Assembly: GCA_017420625.1 (NCBI GenBank)
Contig: JAFOIR010000154.1
Location: forward strand, 1 to 12,023
Length of the DNA: 12,023 nucleotides
Source: Bacillota bacterium
GTDB taxonomy: Bacteria > Bacillota_A > Clostridia > Lachnospirales > Bianqueaceae
Direction: 5' to 3'
Under the pieces are notes generated by a model. It ran no database searches and was not told the origin of the DNA. It worked only from the letters and a program-made list of their open reading frames with translations. Both the position numbers and the translations under genes were made by a program. The first letter of the stretch is position 1. The number at the start of each line of letters is the position of its first letter. Of the stretch, positions 1-7,169 are shown piece by piece.

Positions 1-1776
1 CGTATCCTTCCCTATACCTATGCCTCCTATGATGATGCCGGTAAGACAAACTATCCGCATGCATACGTGCTGGAAGAAGGAACGTACCGTGTATACAGCG
101 GCAAAAACGTTCGTGAAGCGCTTTGCTGCGGAACCTTTGATCTTTCTGACATTCGGATGATCGAACAGCTTTCGGAAGCGATGGCACCGGTTCGTGAGAT
201 GAAGCGGTTTGTTTCTGAAAAGACGGAAGAAGGCTTTGCTGTCCGGTATGAGAATATCCCGCAGATCACGCTTGATCAGCGGATCAAACGGGATGAAGGG
301 CTGGATGAGCTCATTGCGAAAACAAAACCCTATACCGGCGATCAGGGATACAAATTGAAGGATGTGGCTGAAGGCCGTGTTCCGATGGAAGATTTTCTGG
401 CACAAATCTCCGACGAAGCGTTGATGGCCATGATGCGCGGTGAAGGCATGTGTTCTCCGAAAGTTACAGCCGGCATCGCAGGTGCCTTTGGCGGTCTTTC
501 CGAGGAACTGACGAGCCTTGGTATTCCTGCGCTTGGATGTGCGGATGGTCCGAGCGGCATTCGTATGGACTGCGGCACCCACGCTTTTGCCATGCCCAAC
601 GGTACCTGCCTTGCCAGTACGTTTAACCTTCCACTGATCCATGAATTATATCAGTGGGAAGGTCTGGAGCTGAGAAAGAACAAGATCGACTGTCTGCTTG
701 GCCCGGGTATGAATATTCACCGCAATCCGCTCAATGGCAGAAACTTTGAGTACTTCTCCGAGGATCCGTTCCTGACCGGTAAGATGGCAGCCGAACAGAT
801 CAAAGGCATGGATACCTATGGTACGACAGGCGTAATCAAACATTTCTGCTGCAATACGCAGGAATTTCGCCGCAGTTTTGTGGATGCTGTCGTTTCTGAG
901 CGCGCCCTTCGTGAGATCTATCTGAAAGGATTTGAGATCGCTGTCAGAGAAGGCGGTGCAAGGGCTATGATGTCCACTTATGGCCCGGTGAACGGAATCT
1001 TCACCGCTTCCAACTATGATCTTTTGACCACGATTCTTCGTGGCGAGTGGGGATTTGACGGCATTGTGATGACTGACTGGTGGGCAAAGGGAAATGATGC
1101 ACCGGAAGAAGAAGGAACACTTGCGAACGTTGCTTCCCAGGTTCGTGCTCAGAATGATCTGAATATGGTCAATTCCAACGCCATGGATAATACGAGCCAT
1201 GATAATATTCCGGAAGCCTTTGCCAAAGGTAAACTGACCCGTGCGGAGCTTTGCCGAAGCGCGGAGAATATCTGCCGCTTTGCGATCCGGAGCATTGCCT
1301 ATATGTTCAGTATCGGAGCCCAGACAGAATTGGATGCTGAACTGGAAGCTTCACTTTCTGAAGAAGACATCGCACTTCGCAATATGATCGTCGCTCGCTT
1401 CCTCACCCGTGAATATGATCTCGACACCAGCCTGATCAAGGCGGAGAAAGGGGAACAGACTGTCTTTAACGTTCAGCCAAGACAGCAAGGCCTTTATAAG
1501 ATTGAATTCACTGTTCGTGCCAAGGAAGGCTTTGAGCCGCAGGCTCAGATGTCAATGAGTATCTTTGCGGACAAGAACCTGGCGACCTCCGTTACGCTGA
1601 CAGGCGCCGATACTGAATGGAAGACCTTTGAGTTCGACCAGCCAGCTTTCGTAGGATCTTTCTTCCTGAAGTTCTTCTTCGGCCAGACTGGTCTGGAAGT
1701 CGGAAAAGTTCACTTTACTCTGAAAGTTACCAGAGAAGAACTGATGAAGAAATTCAAAGAAGAGGGTAACAAATAA
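1..1776 (+). CDS. Glycoside hydrolase family 3 enzyme, permuted domain order, 5'-truncated by the window edge
   Basis: The reading frame is open from nt 1, so the gene starts upstream; the GTG at 67 is internal. 591 codons are visible. Numbering from nt 1, residues about 130-440 are the GH3 N-terminal-type catalytic barrel: ADGPSGIR (181-188), MNIHRNPL (237-244), RNFEYFSEDP (247-256), KHF (280-282) and VMTDW (356-360), with Asp359 as expected nucleophile. The barrel lies at the C-terminal side of the protein and residues 1-45 read like the end of an Fn3-like domain. This implies the inverted order known for Ruminococcus albus and Butyrivibrio beta-glucosidases, so the acid/base Glu should be encoded before the window. 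Residues about 480-578 form an extra beta-rich segment ending the protein, resembling a small carbohydrate-binding sandwich (inference). The enzyme probably releases terminal beta-linked sugars; exact specificity is not readable. A palindromic terminator follows. Confidence 0.93.
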   Translation, partial: RILPYTYASYDDAGKTNYPHAYVLEEGTYRVYSGKNVREALCCGTFDLSDIRMIEQLSEAMAPVREMKRFVSEKTEEGFAVRYENIPQITLDQRIKRDEGLDELIAKTKPYTGDQGYKLKDVAEGRVPMEDFLAQISDEALMAMMRGEGMCSPKVTAGIAGAFGGLSEELTSLGIPALGCADGPSGIRMDCGTHAFAMPNGTCLASTFNLPLIHELYQWEGLELRKNKIDCLLGPGMNIHRNPLNGRNFEYFSEDPFLTGKMAAEQIKGMDTYGTTGVIKHFCCNTQEFRRSFVDAVVSERALREIYLKGFEIAVREGGARAMMSTYGPVNGIFTASNYDLLTTILRGEWGFDGIVMTDWWAKGNDAPEEEGTLANVASQVRAQNDLNMVNSNAMDNTSHDNIPEAFAKGKLTRAELCRSAENICRFAIRSIAYMFSIGAQTELDAELEASLSEEDIALRNMIVARFLTREYDLDTSLIKAEKGEQTVFNVQPRQQGLYKIEFTVRAKEGFEPQAQMSMSIFADKNLATSVTLTGADTEWKTFEFDQPAFVGSFFLKFFFGQTGLEVGKVHFTLKVTREELMKKFKEEGNK

Positions 1777-1817
1777 AACACAAAAGAGAAGTGGATAGGC
1801 TCAACTAGTATGTTTTT

Positions 1818-1954
1818 CTCATTTCAAATTTAGAAAAGCCCTCACGGGTGCCTCTCAGGCGAGTTATTCGCAGCGAAACTTTTGTTTCGCGTTGCGAATC
1901 TGCCGAGCCTGAAGGTGCCTGTGAGGGCCTTTTATCTTTTTTACTTGAAATGAG
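1818..1954. repeat. 137-bp imperfect palindrome enclosing the terminator
   Basis: The inverted symmetry does not stop at the terminator stem. CTCATTTCAA at 1818-1827 is an exact inverted copy of TTGAAATGAG at 1945-1954, with the terminator arms nested inside. Together they make a 137-bp interrupted palindrome with a 4-base apex (1880-1883). No coding capacity is seen in it. It could simply be an extended terminator, or a small palindromic interspersed element that has come to serve as one; a genome-wide copy count would decide. Confidence 0.7.
1834..1933. terminator. Bidirectional rho-independent terminator between convergent GH3 genes
   Basis: A long stem is built from GCCCTCAC (1838-1845) pairing GTGAGGGC (1921-1928), GGTGCC/GGTGCC with two wobbles, CAGGC (1856-1860) with GCCTG (1907-1911), ATTCGCA (1866-1872) with TGCGAAT (1893-1899), and GCGAAAC (1873-1879) with GTTTCGC (1884-1890), closed by a TTTT loop. 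A-rich and T-rich tracts flank the base (AAAA 1834-1837; TTTT 1930-1933, then more T after ATC). RNA made from either strand would therefore end in a hairpin plus U-rich tail. It sits exactly between two genes that converge, the position expected for a shared terminator. The stem is much longer than a usual terminator. Confidence 0.85.
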
Positions 1955-1963
1955 TAAAATTGA

Positions 1964-4582
1964 TTATTTGCTTGCTCTCTGATCTACGACGATCTTCATC
2001 GCGATTTTCAGAATGTGGTAAGCGCAGAGCTGCAGTTCTGCCTTGGTGATGGGATAACGAACGCCTTCATCACCTTCCTTGGCACCGACGGAGCGGATGA
2101 TGGTATCCACGTCCATCTGATTGCCGGGTTCAGTCAGATCGTTGCCGGCCTTGATACATCCGGCTGCATCCGAAGAAGGATATTTCTTAACATTTTCTCC
2201 GCCGATAGTCATTCCTCCGGTGGTACCCCAGTCGGTCATGACAAAGCCGTTAAATCCCCACTCGTCGCGAAGCAGCGCGGTCAGCGTATCGTACTTGTTG
2301 GCGGCATGTTCGCCGTTGACGAGGTTGTAGGAGCTCATCAGTGACAGCGGCTGAGCAGTCTTGACAGCGATCTCAAATCCTTTCAGGTAGATCTCGCGAA
2401 GAGCCCGCTCGGAGCAGTGTGCATTGATGAAGTTCCGATTGTCTTCAGAGTTGTTCAGACAGAAATGTTTGATGGTCGTGCCGCATCCGGGATGCTTCTG
2501 AACACCGCGGGTATCAGCCGCCGCACAACATCCTGCTACCAATGGATCTTCGGAATAATATTCAAAGTTGCGGCCGCAGAGGGGGTTGCGGTGAATGTTC
2601 ATACCAGGAGCCAGCCACAGATGGGCGCCGAACTCTTCCATCTCGCTGCCTACGATGTCACCGGCGTCTTCGATCGCCTGCATATCCCAGGTCTGAGCAA
2701 GCAGGGTTGCGATCGGAATCGCGGTACAATACTGATAATAATCAACTGCATCATCCGGGAAAGCCGGTTTGGTGCCGCCGTTGATCATGTTGAGCAGATC
2801 ATCAAAACCGGATTCTGCGGAGCCGGGAATCGGGTTTCCTTCTGCATCGGCCAGGAAATGGGTAGACAGACGAAGACCGGCCGGACCGTCGGCCAGTACC
2901 AGATTCGGTACATGGCGGCTCTCGATCAGAATAGAAGTGGTATCGCCTGCAGCACCGGGAACAGCATTGGAGGCAGCGCCGATCGTCGAAGTAGCGCCAA
3001 ATCCGTCTCCTCTGGCTGAACCGACTGTCAGTTCGGCCATTTCTTCGATCGTCAGCTGAGCTACGAGCTCTTTAAGGTCCGCTTTGCCATCGATCACATC
3101 GTCCAGGGTGATGACATAGTCTTTGTCCGTCGTCATTTCTTCCGGGGCACCGCTGTAGGTAATGGTCTGTGTCATGATGGATCCCGGATCAAGCGCAAGC
3201 ACCGGAGCAGCAGCTTTTTCTTCTTCTTCTCCTTCGTAGGAGTAAGGCGCGCATTCGGGGTGGATGAGATCCAGTTCCACATCCGGCTGAACCTTGTTCT
3301 GGTGGATCGAAACGACTTTTTTCTCGGGTAGTTCTATGGCAGCCTGAATATGGGTATTACGGGAATTGTTGCCGACACGGATATAGTATTTACCTTGAGA
3401 CAGACAGTAGCGGGCATGTTTCTCGCAGTAAGAAGCCATGGAGCAGGCGCTGAAAGTAATAATCAACTGCTGCTCCTCACCGGGAGCCAGTTCTTTTGTC
3501 TTGGCAAATCCGGCCAGTTCCTGATACGGTTTATCCGGACCATTGTCATTCGGAGCAGAGTAGTATACCTGAACGACTTCCCGGCCGGCATATTCAGAAC
3601 CGGTGTTTTTGACAGTGACTTTGACTGAGATATCGGAACCGTCTACCTTTACCTCATCCGTATGAATATCGAAAGTGGTATAGGCAAGACCGAAGCCGAA
3701 GGGATAAGCAGGAGCAATATTGAAGGTATCGAAATAGCGATAACCTACATAGATACCGTCGGTATAGTACTCATCATCCGTATCGCCGTTCATATGGCTG
3801 AAGGTGAGGGCAGAGGCATAGTCCGTATAGTTCTCAGCCCAGGTAGTCGTCAGATGGCCGGAAGGAGCAATCTTGCCGGTCAGCGCATCCGCCAGGGAAT
3901 AACCGGAGAAGTTGCCGGCCTGGCTCATGATCAGGATGGAATCAACTGCGGGGCAGGCGCGGAGGAACTTGGTATCGATGACACCGCCGACATTCAGAAC
4001 GACAACGATTTTATCATAGACTTTGGAAAGCGCTTCCAGATTCTGCTTCTCATTTTCAGTCAGTTCATAGTCGCCGGGAACCGGATGACGGTCTGCGCCT
4101 TCACCGGAGGTACGGGCAATGACATAGAGTGCAGCGTCTGCTTTTTCTTTCAGGTCTTCTTCTGTGATTTCAGGAACTTGGGGATCTTTATAGGGGTTGC
4201 CAAGCACTTCCATGAGCGCCTTCATGCCTTCTTCTTTGAAACGTTTTTTCATTCTGGAATAATAGGCATCATAGGCTTCCTGGCAGTTCTTGTCATGAAG
4301 ATCAAGCCAGGCATTTGATACGATCGTAAAGCCGGCATCTTCCAGTCCCTGCTGGACATTCACGACCGTTCTGGTATTGACATCACCGGAACCGGTACCG
4401 CCCTTGATGGTGCGGCGTACACCGGAACCAAAAGCAGCCAGTGTTTTGATATTTTTAAAGGGGAGAGATCCGCCGTTTTTTAAGAGAACCATTCCCTGCG
4501 CTGCGATCGCCCGGGTACGCTCACCGTTTCTGATCTCGCGTTCGGTGATATCCGGACTTTTGCTTGCATATAGTTTAGCCAT
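1964..4582 (-). CDS. Glycoside hydrolase family 3 beta-glycosidase, domain-swapped (complete, 872 aa)
   Basis: The order is inverted relative to most GH3 enzymes. The alpha/beta sandwich domain comes first (about 20-255; MVLLKNGGSLPF at 31-42; SGEGADR at 159-165, with Glu161 the likely acid/base). A PA14-free Fn3-like domain follows (about 305-415; YVGYRYFD 278-285 just before it), then an acidic linker (about 435-500; EEEEKAAAP), then the barrel domain (about 505-870; DGPAGLRLS 565-573, MNIHRNPL 661-668, RNFEYYSEDP 671-680, KHF 705-707, VMTDW 781-785, Asp784 likely nucleophile). This arrangement is known from R. albus and B. fibrisolvens beta-glucosidases. No signal peptide is seen, so the enzyme is probably cytoplasmic and acts on imported oligosaccharides or glycosides. 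The start is fixed by AGGAGG (4588-4593) 5 nt upstream of ATG. It is convergent with the other GH3 and divergent from the glycosidase operon. Sugar specificity (glucose, xylose, arabinose) cannot be told by eye. Confidence 0.95.
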   Translation of the reverse strand: MAKLYASKSPDITEREIRNGERTRAIAAQGMVLLKNGGSLPFKNIKTLAAFGSGVRRTIKGGTGSGDVNTRTVVNVQQGLEDAGFTIVSNAWLDLHDKNCQEAYDAYYSRMKKRFKEEGMKALMEVLGNPYKDPQVPEITEEDLKEKADAALYVIARTSGEGADRHPVPGDYELTENEKQNLEALSKVYDKIVVVLNVGGVIDTKFLRACPAVDSILIMSQAGNFSGYSLADALTGKIAPSGHLTTTWAENYTDYASALTFSHMNGDTDDEYYTDGIYVGYRYFDTFNIAPAYPFGFGLAYTTFDIHTDEVKVDGSDISVKVTVKNTGSEYAGREVVQVYYSAPNDNGPDKPYQELAGFAKTKELAPGEEQQLIITFSACSMASYCEKHARYCLSQGKYYIRVGNNSRNTHIQAAIELPEKKVVSIHQNKVQPDVELDLIHPECAPYSYEGEEEEKAAAPVLALDPGSIMTQTITYSGAPEEMTTDKDYVITLDDVIDGKADLKELVAQLTIEEMAELTVGSARGDGFGATSTIGAASNAVPGAAGDTTSILIESRHVPNLVLADGPAGLRLSTHFLADAEGNPIPGSAESGFDDLLNMINGGTKPAFPDDAVDYYQYCTAIPIATLLAQTWDMQAIEDAGDIVGSEMEEFGAHLWLAPGMNIHRNPLCGRNFEYYSEDPLVAGCCAAADTRGVQKHPGCGTTIKHFCLNNSEDNRNFINAHCSERALREIYLKGFEIAVKTAQPLSLMSSYNLVNGEHAANKYDTLTALLRDEWGFNGFVMTDWGTTGGMTIGGENVKKYPSSDAAGCIKAGNDLTEPGNQMDVDTIIRSVGAKEGDEGVRYPITKAELQLCAYHILKIAMKIVVDQRASK

Positions 4583-4616
4583 ACGTTCCTCCTGAAAATT
4601 AGTTTACTTTTTATCT

Positions 4617-4645
4617 ATTCTAACAGATGTATATGAACTATGCAA
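4617..4645 (-). promoter_or_regulatory. Sigma-A-type promoter for the domain-swapped GH3
   Basis: On the minus strand, TTGCAT (-35; plus coordinates 4640-4645) and TAGAAT (-10; 4617-4622) are separated by exactly 17 bp. Transcription would start near 4610, giving a leader of about 28 nt containing the AGGAGG ribosome site before the ATG at 4582. Match to the housekeeping consensus is good for both boxes. I saw no convincing operator or cre site beside it. Confidence 0.6.
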
Positions 4646-4665
4646 TCAGGAATTGTGAAATAGAC

Positions 4666-4694
4666 TGGCATTCTTCTTCTATATCTGGTATGAT
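4666..4694 (+). promoter_or_regulatory. Extended -10 promoter for the glycosidase-proC operon
   Basis: TGG-TATGAT at 4686-4694 fits an extended -10 element (TGN before a five-of-six TATAAT match). The -35 hexamer at the correct 17-bp spacing, TGGCAT (4666-4671), is poor, which is typical of extended -10 promoters or of activator-dependent ones. Start of transcription would be near 4701, leaving a short leader that carries the GGGGG-type ribosome site at 4717-4722. It is back to back with the GH3 promoter, whose -10 and -35 lie 20-70 bp away. Confidence 0.5.
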
Positions 4695-4716
4695 GCAAAG
4701 AGGAAATTCTTTCTAT

Positions 4717-4722
4717 AGGGGG
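4717..4722 (+). promoter_or_regulatory. Ribosome binding site that decides the glycosidase start
   Basis: AGGGGG at 4717-4722 is the only good Shine-Dalgarno match near the gene. It is 1 nt from an ATG at 4724 but 7 nt from the in-frame ATG at 4730. Normal spacing therefore favours initiation at 4730 and a protein two residues shorter. Confidence 0.6.
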
Positions 4723-4729
4723 AATGTCG

Positions 4730-6355
4730 ATGTATTACCAATATGAGATGATGGAACTGGAATGGAAAGGACAGGAGCCGAGAGGATCCTTCGTAGAAGT
4801 GGATCTTGAAGCAGTCTTTTCCCAGGGTGAAGAACAGACTCATGTCAAGGGCTTCTATGCCGGAGACGATATCTATAAAGTACGCTTTCTGCCTCTGAAA
4901 GAAGGGAATTATACCTATCAGGTTCATGGAGCGATAGAAGAGGAAGGTACTTTTGAAGTGCTGCCTTCTCGGAGATTCCAGCATGGTCCGGTTCGGGCTG
5001 AGGGAACGCATCTTCGCTTTGAGGACGGAACCTGGTTTCACAGCTTCGGAACGACCGTCTATGCACTGGCTCATCAATCAGACGAGCTGACGGAGGAAAC
5101 CTTCCGTTCTCTTCAGGAAGCCCCCTTCAATAAAATCAGGATGTGCGTATTTCCGAAGCACTATGATTACAATCATAATGATCCGGCTCACTTCCCCTTC
5201 CGGGTATTACCGGGCAAGACTTATCAGTACCAGAATTTTCCTGCTTTTGCAGATCTTTCCGGAATGGAGAATATCTGGGACGTTCATCATCCGGATTTTA
5301 AATTCTGGGACTACTTTGAAGAAAAGATCGTACGTCTTGACAAAATGGGGATCCAGGTAGATCTGATTTTATTCCATCCATATGACCGCTGGGGATTTTC
5401 ACAGCTTTCCACAGAAGACAATCTGGTCTATCTGGACTATGTGACGAGACGATTTTCTGCTTATCCGAATATCTGGTGGTCACTGGCCAATGAATATGAT
5501 CTGTGCCGAGCAAAAACACCGGAAGACTGGCTGAAGTTTGAAGATCAGATCGCAGGAGGCGATTCTTATCATCATCTGATGTCCAACCATAATTGTTTCC
5601 CGATGTATGATTTTTCGCATGACAAGATCACCCACTGCAGCTGTCAGCTTCGCACGATGACACTGGTGCCGGAGCTGCAGAGAAAATACGGGAAACCGGT
5701 TCTTTACGATGAGTGTGTCTATGAAGGGAATCTCTCACAGACCTGGGGTTCTATTTCCGCAGCGGAGATGGTGAACCGTTTCTGGAAAGTGACTGTGACC
5801 GGCGGATACTGTACGCACGGAGAAGTCCTGCTGGATCCCGCGGAGGAAAACCTGGATGAGGCCGTTCTCTGGTGGGCAAAAGGCGGAAAACTGAAGGGAA
5901 ACAGTCCGAGACGCATCGCATTTCTTAGAAGCATCATGGAAGAGATCAACGATCCCCTTTCACCTTATGAGACAGGTCTTGGCAAACTTTTCACTATGCC
6001 GAAAGAAGAGCTTGATGCTGTGCTTGCAGCTATGCCGGCTGGAATTGCCGGACTTGTTCGGGCAGCTGTTTCCATGGATCCGGTGGAACTTAGCCGACAT
6101 CTCGATCAAGAAGCAGAGTTTGCCGGTGCAACAGATGATCAGAGAGTCTTTTTGTACTATTACGGGACAGATTGTCATGCCCGGGTAACGATCAATCTGC
6201 CGGCCGATCGTGTCTACAAAGTGGAAGTGTTGGATGCCTGGAATATGACGAGAGTGTTGGTCAATAATGCAGCAAGCGGAGAAACTCTCGTACGACTGCC
6301 GGGACATGAGTATATGGCAGTCCTTGCGACAGAGAAGGAGAAAAAAATAAAATGA
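4730..6355 (+). CDS. Cytoplasmic clan-A-like glycosidase (DUF5060 / DUF4038 / DUF5605 type)
   Basis: 541 residues. Residues 1-80 form a beta-rich domain with the pattern of DUF5060 (FYAGDDIYKVRFLP, then EGNYTY). Residues about 88-400 look like a TIM barrel related to the DUF4038/apiosidase-like group: opening FEDGTWFHSFGTTVYAL, then WWSLANEYD with Glu255 in the Asn-Glu pair typical of the clan GH-A acid/base, and VLYDECVYEG with Glu328 as likely nucleophile. Residues about 450-535 are a C-terminal beta domain of DUF5605 type. There is no signal peptide, so it should act inside the cell on an imported glycoside. It is first of a four-gene operon and overlaps proC by ATGA at 6352-6355, so translation is coupled. 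Family placement is by recalled motif resemblance; the substrate is unknown. ATG 4724 is an alternative start. Confidence 0.85.
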   Translation: MYYQYEMMELEWKGQEPRGSFVEVDLEAVFSQGEEQTHVKGFYAGDDIYKVRFLPLKEGNYTYQVHGAIEEEGTFEVLPSRRFQHGPVRAEGTHLRFEDGTWFHSFGTTVYALAHQSDELTEETFRSLQEAPFNKIRMCVFPKHYDYNHNDPAHFPFRVLPGKTYQYQNFPAFADLSGMENIWDVHHPDFKFWDYFEEKIVRLDKMGIQVDLILFHPYDRWGFSQLSTEDNLVYLDYVTRRFSAYPNIWWSLANEYDLCRAKTPEDWLKFEDQIAGGDSYHHLMSNHNCFPMYDFSHDKITHCSCQLRTMTLVPELQRKYGKPVLYDECVYEGNLSQTWGSISAAEMVNRFWKVTVTGGYCTHGEVLLDPAEENLDEAVLWWAKGGKLKGNSPRRIAFLRSIMEEINDPLSPYETGLGKLFTMPKEELDAVLAAMPAGIAGLVRAAVSMDPVELSRHLDQEAEFAGATDDQRVFLYYYGTDCHARVTINLPADRVYKVEVLDAWNMTRVLVNNAASGETLVRLPGHEYMAVLATEKEKKIK

Positions 6356-7146
6356 AGATTGGATTTATCGGTTCAGGTGTCATGGGCAGCGCATTATCCA
6401 GTGCAGTTGCCAGGTCAGAATACGGGGAGATTCTCGTTTCCGATGCCGCCCCCAAGAAAGCGGAGGAACTGGCACAGAAGATCGGAGCAGAAGCGGTTTC
6501 CAATGAAGTCATCGCCGAAGAAGCAGATGTGATCTTTCTTGCAGTGAAGCCTCAATATATGACAGAAATGCTTTCCGGGATCCGGAAGATTCTGGCAGAA
6601 AGACAAGATCGATTTGTGATCGTTTCCATGGCAGCGGGTCTGACGATTGCCCGTATTAAGGAACTGGCCGGCGGCGCATACCCCGTGATCCGCATTATGC
6701 CCAATACTCCGGCATCCATCGGAGAAGGCGTCGTGATTGTAAGCCCGGATGATCGGGTGAGTCTGGAGGAGATCGATCAGGTCATGACAATGCTTTCTCC
6801 GGCGGGACGGCTTATTAAACTCAGCGAGAAACAGCTCGATGCCGGCGGATCGATTTCCGGCTGCGGCCCGGCCTTCGTTGATCTATTCGTCGAAGCCCTG
6901 GCCGATGGCGGGGTACTCTGCGGGGTTCCCAGAAAGGAAGCTATTCAGCTGGCTGCACAGATGGTGCTGGGCAGCGCCGCATTGATCCTGGAAAGCGGCA
7001 AACATCCGGGAGAACTCAAGGATATGGTCTGTTCCCCGGGCGGTACCACCATCGAAGGGGTTCGTGCGCTGGAAAACGGCGGCTTTCGTGCAGCCGTGAT
7101 GGAAGCGGTGATTGCCGCCTACGAGAAGAACGCCAAATTGGGCTAA
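6352..7146 (+). CDS. proC: Pyrroline-5-carboxylate reductase
   Basis: 264 residues, the usual length for this family. It reduces 1-pyrroline-5-carboxylate to L-proline with NAD(P)H in the cytoplasm. The N-terminal Rossmann fold shows GFIGSGVMG (4-12) and AVKPQ (64-68). MPNTP (116-120) and SGCGPAF (169-175) follow, and SPGGTTIEGVRALE (228-241) matches the P5CR signature of the helical dimerisation domain. The start overlaps the upstream glycosidase stop (ATGA), with GAAGGAG at 6334-6340 about 11 nt upstream. Nearby are a glycosidase and a PLP enzyme rather than proA/proB, so this may not be the cell's biosynthetic copy; it could be a paralogue with a catabolic or altered imine-reducing role (inference). 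No key motif is missing, so activity on P5C is the simplest reading. Confidence 0.95.
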   Translation: MKIGFIGSGVMGSALSSAVARSEYGEILVSDAAPKKAEELAQKIGAEAVSNEVIAEEADVIFLAVKPQYMTEMLSGIRKILAERQDRFVIVSMAAGLTIARIKELAGGAYPVIRIMPNTPASIGEGVVIVSPDDRVSLEEIDQVMTMLSPAGRLIKLSEKQLDAGGSISGCGPAFVDLFVEALADGGVLCGVPRKEAIQLAAQMVLGSAALILESGKHPGELKDMVCSPGGTTIEGVRALENGGFRAAVMEAVIAAYEKNAKLG

Positions 7147-7169
7147 GATAGTAAAAAAGGAAAATTCAA

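Noticed and set aside
67..69. GTG at 67 as the start of the first GH3
   Set aside because: The frame stays open to nt 1 and the residues before it continue the domain; no ribosome site precedes the GTG.
646..1200. 184-codon antisense open frame inside the first GH3
   Set aside because: It lies opposite the GH3 catalytic barrel motifs, including VMTDW, and shows no start signal of its own.
4025..4038. cre-like palindrome GGAAAGCGCTTCCA
   Set aside because: It lies deep inside the GH3 coding sequence, has mismatches to the cre consensus, and encodes a normal stretch of the protein.
3662..4318. 218-codon open frame on the plus strand inside the minus-strand GH3 gene
   Set aside because: It is fully antisense to conserved GH3 C-type and Fn3 domains, has no ribosome site or recognisable domain, and is explained by the codon usage of the real gene.
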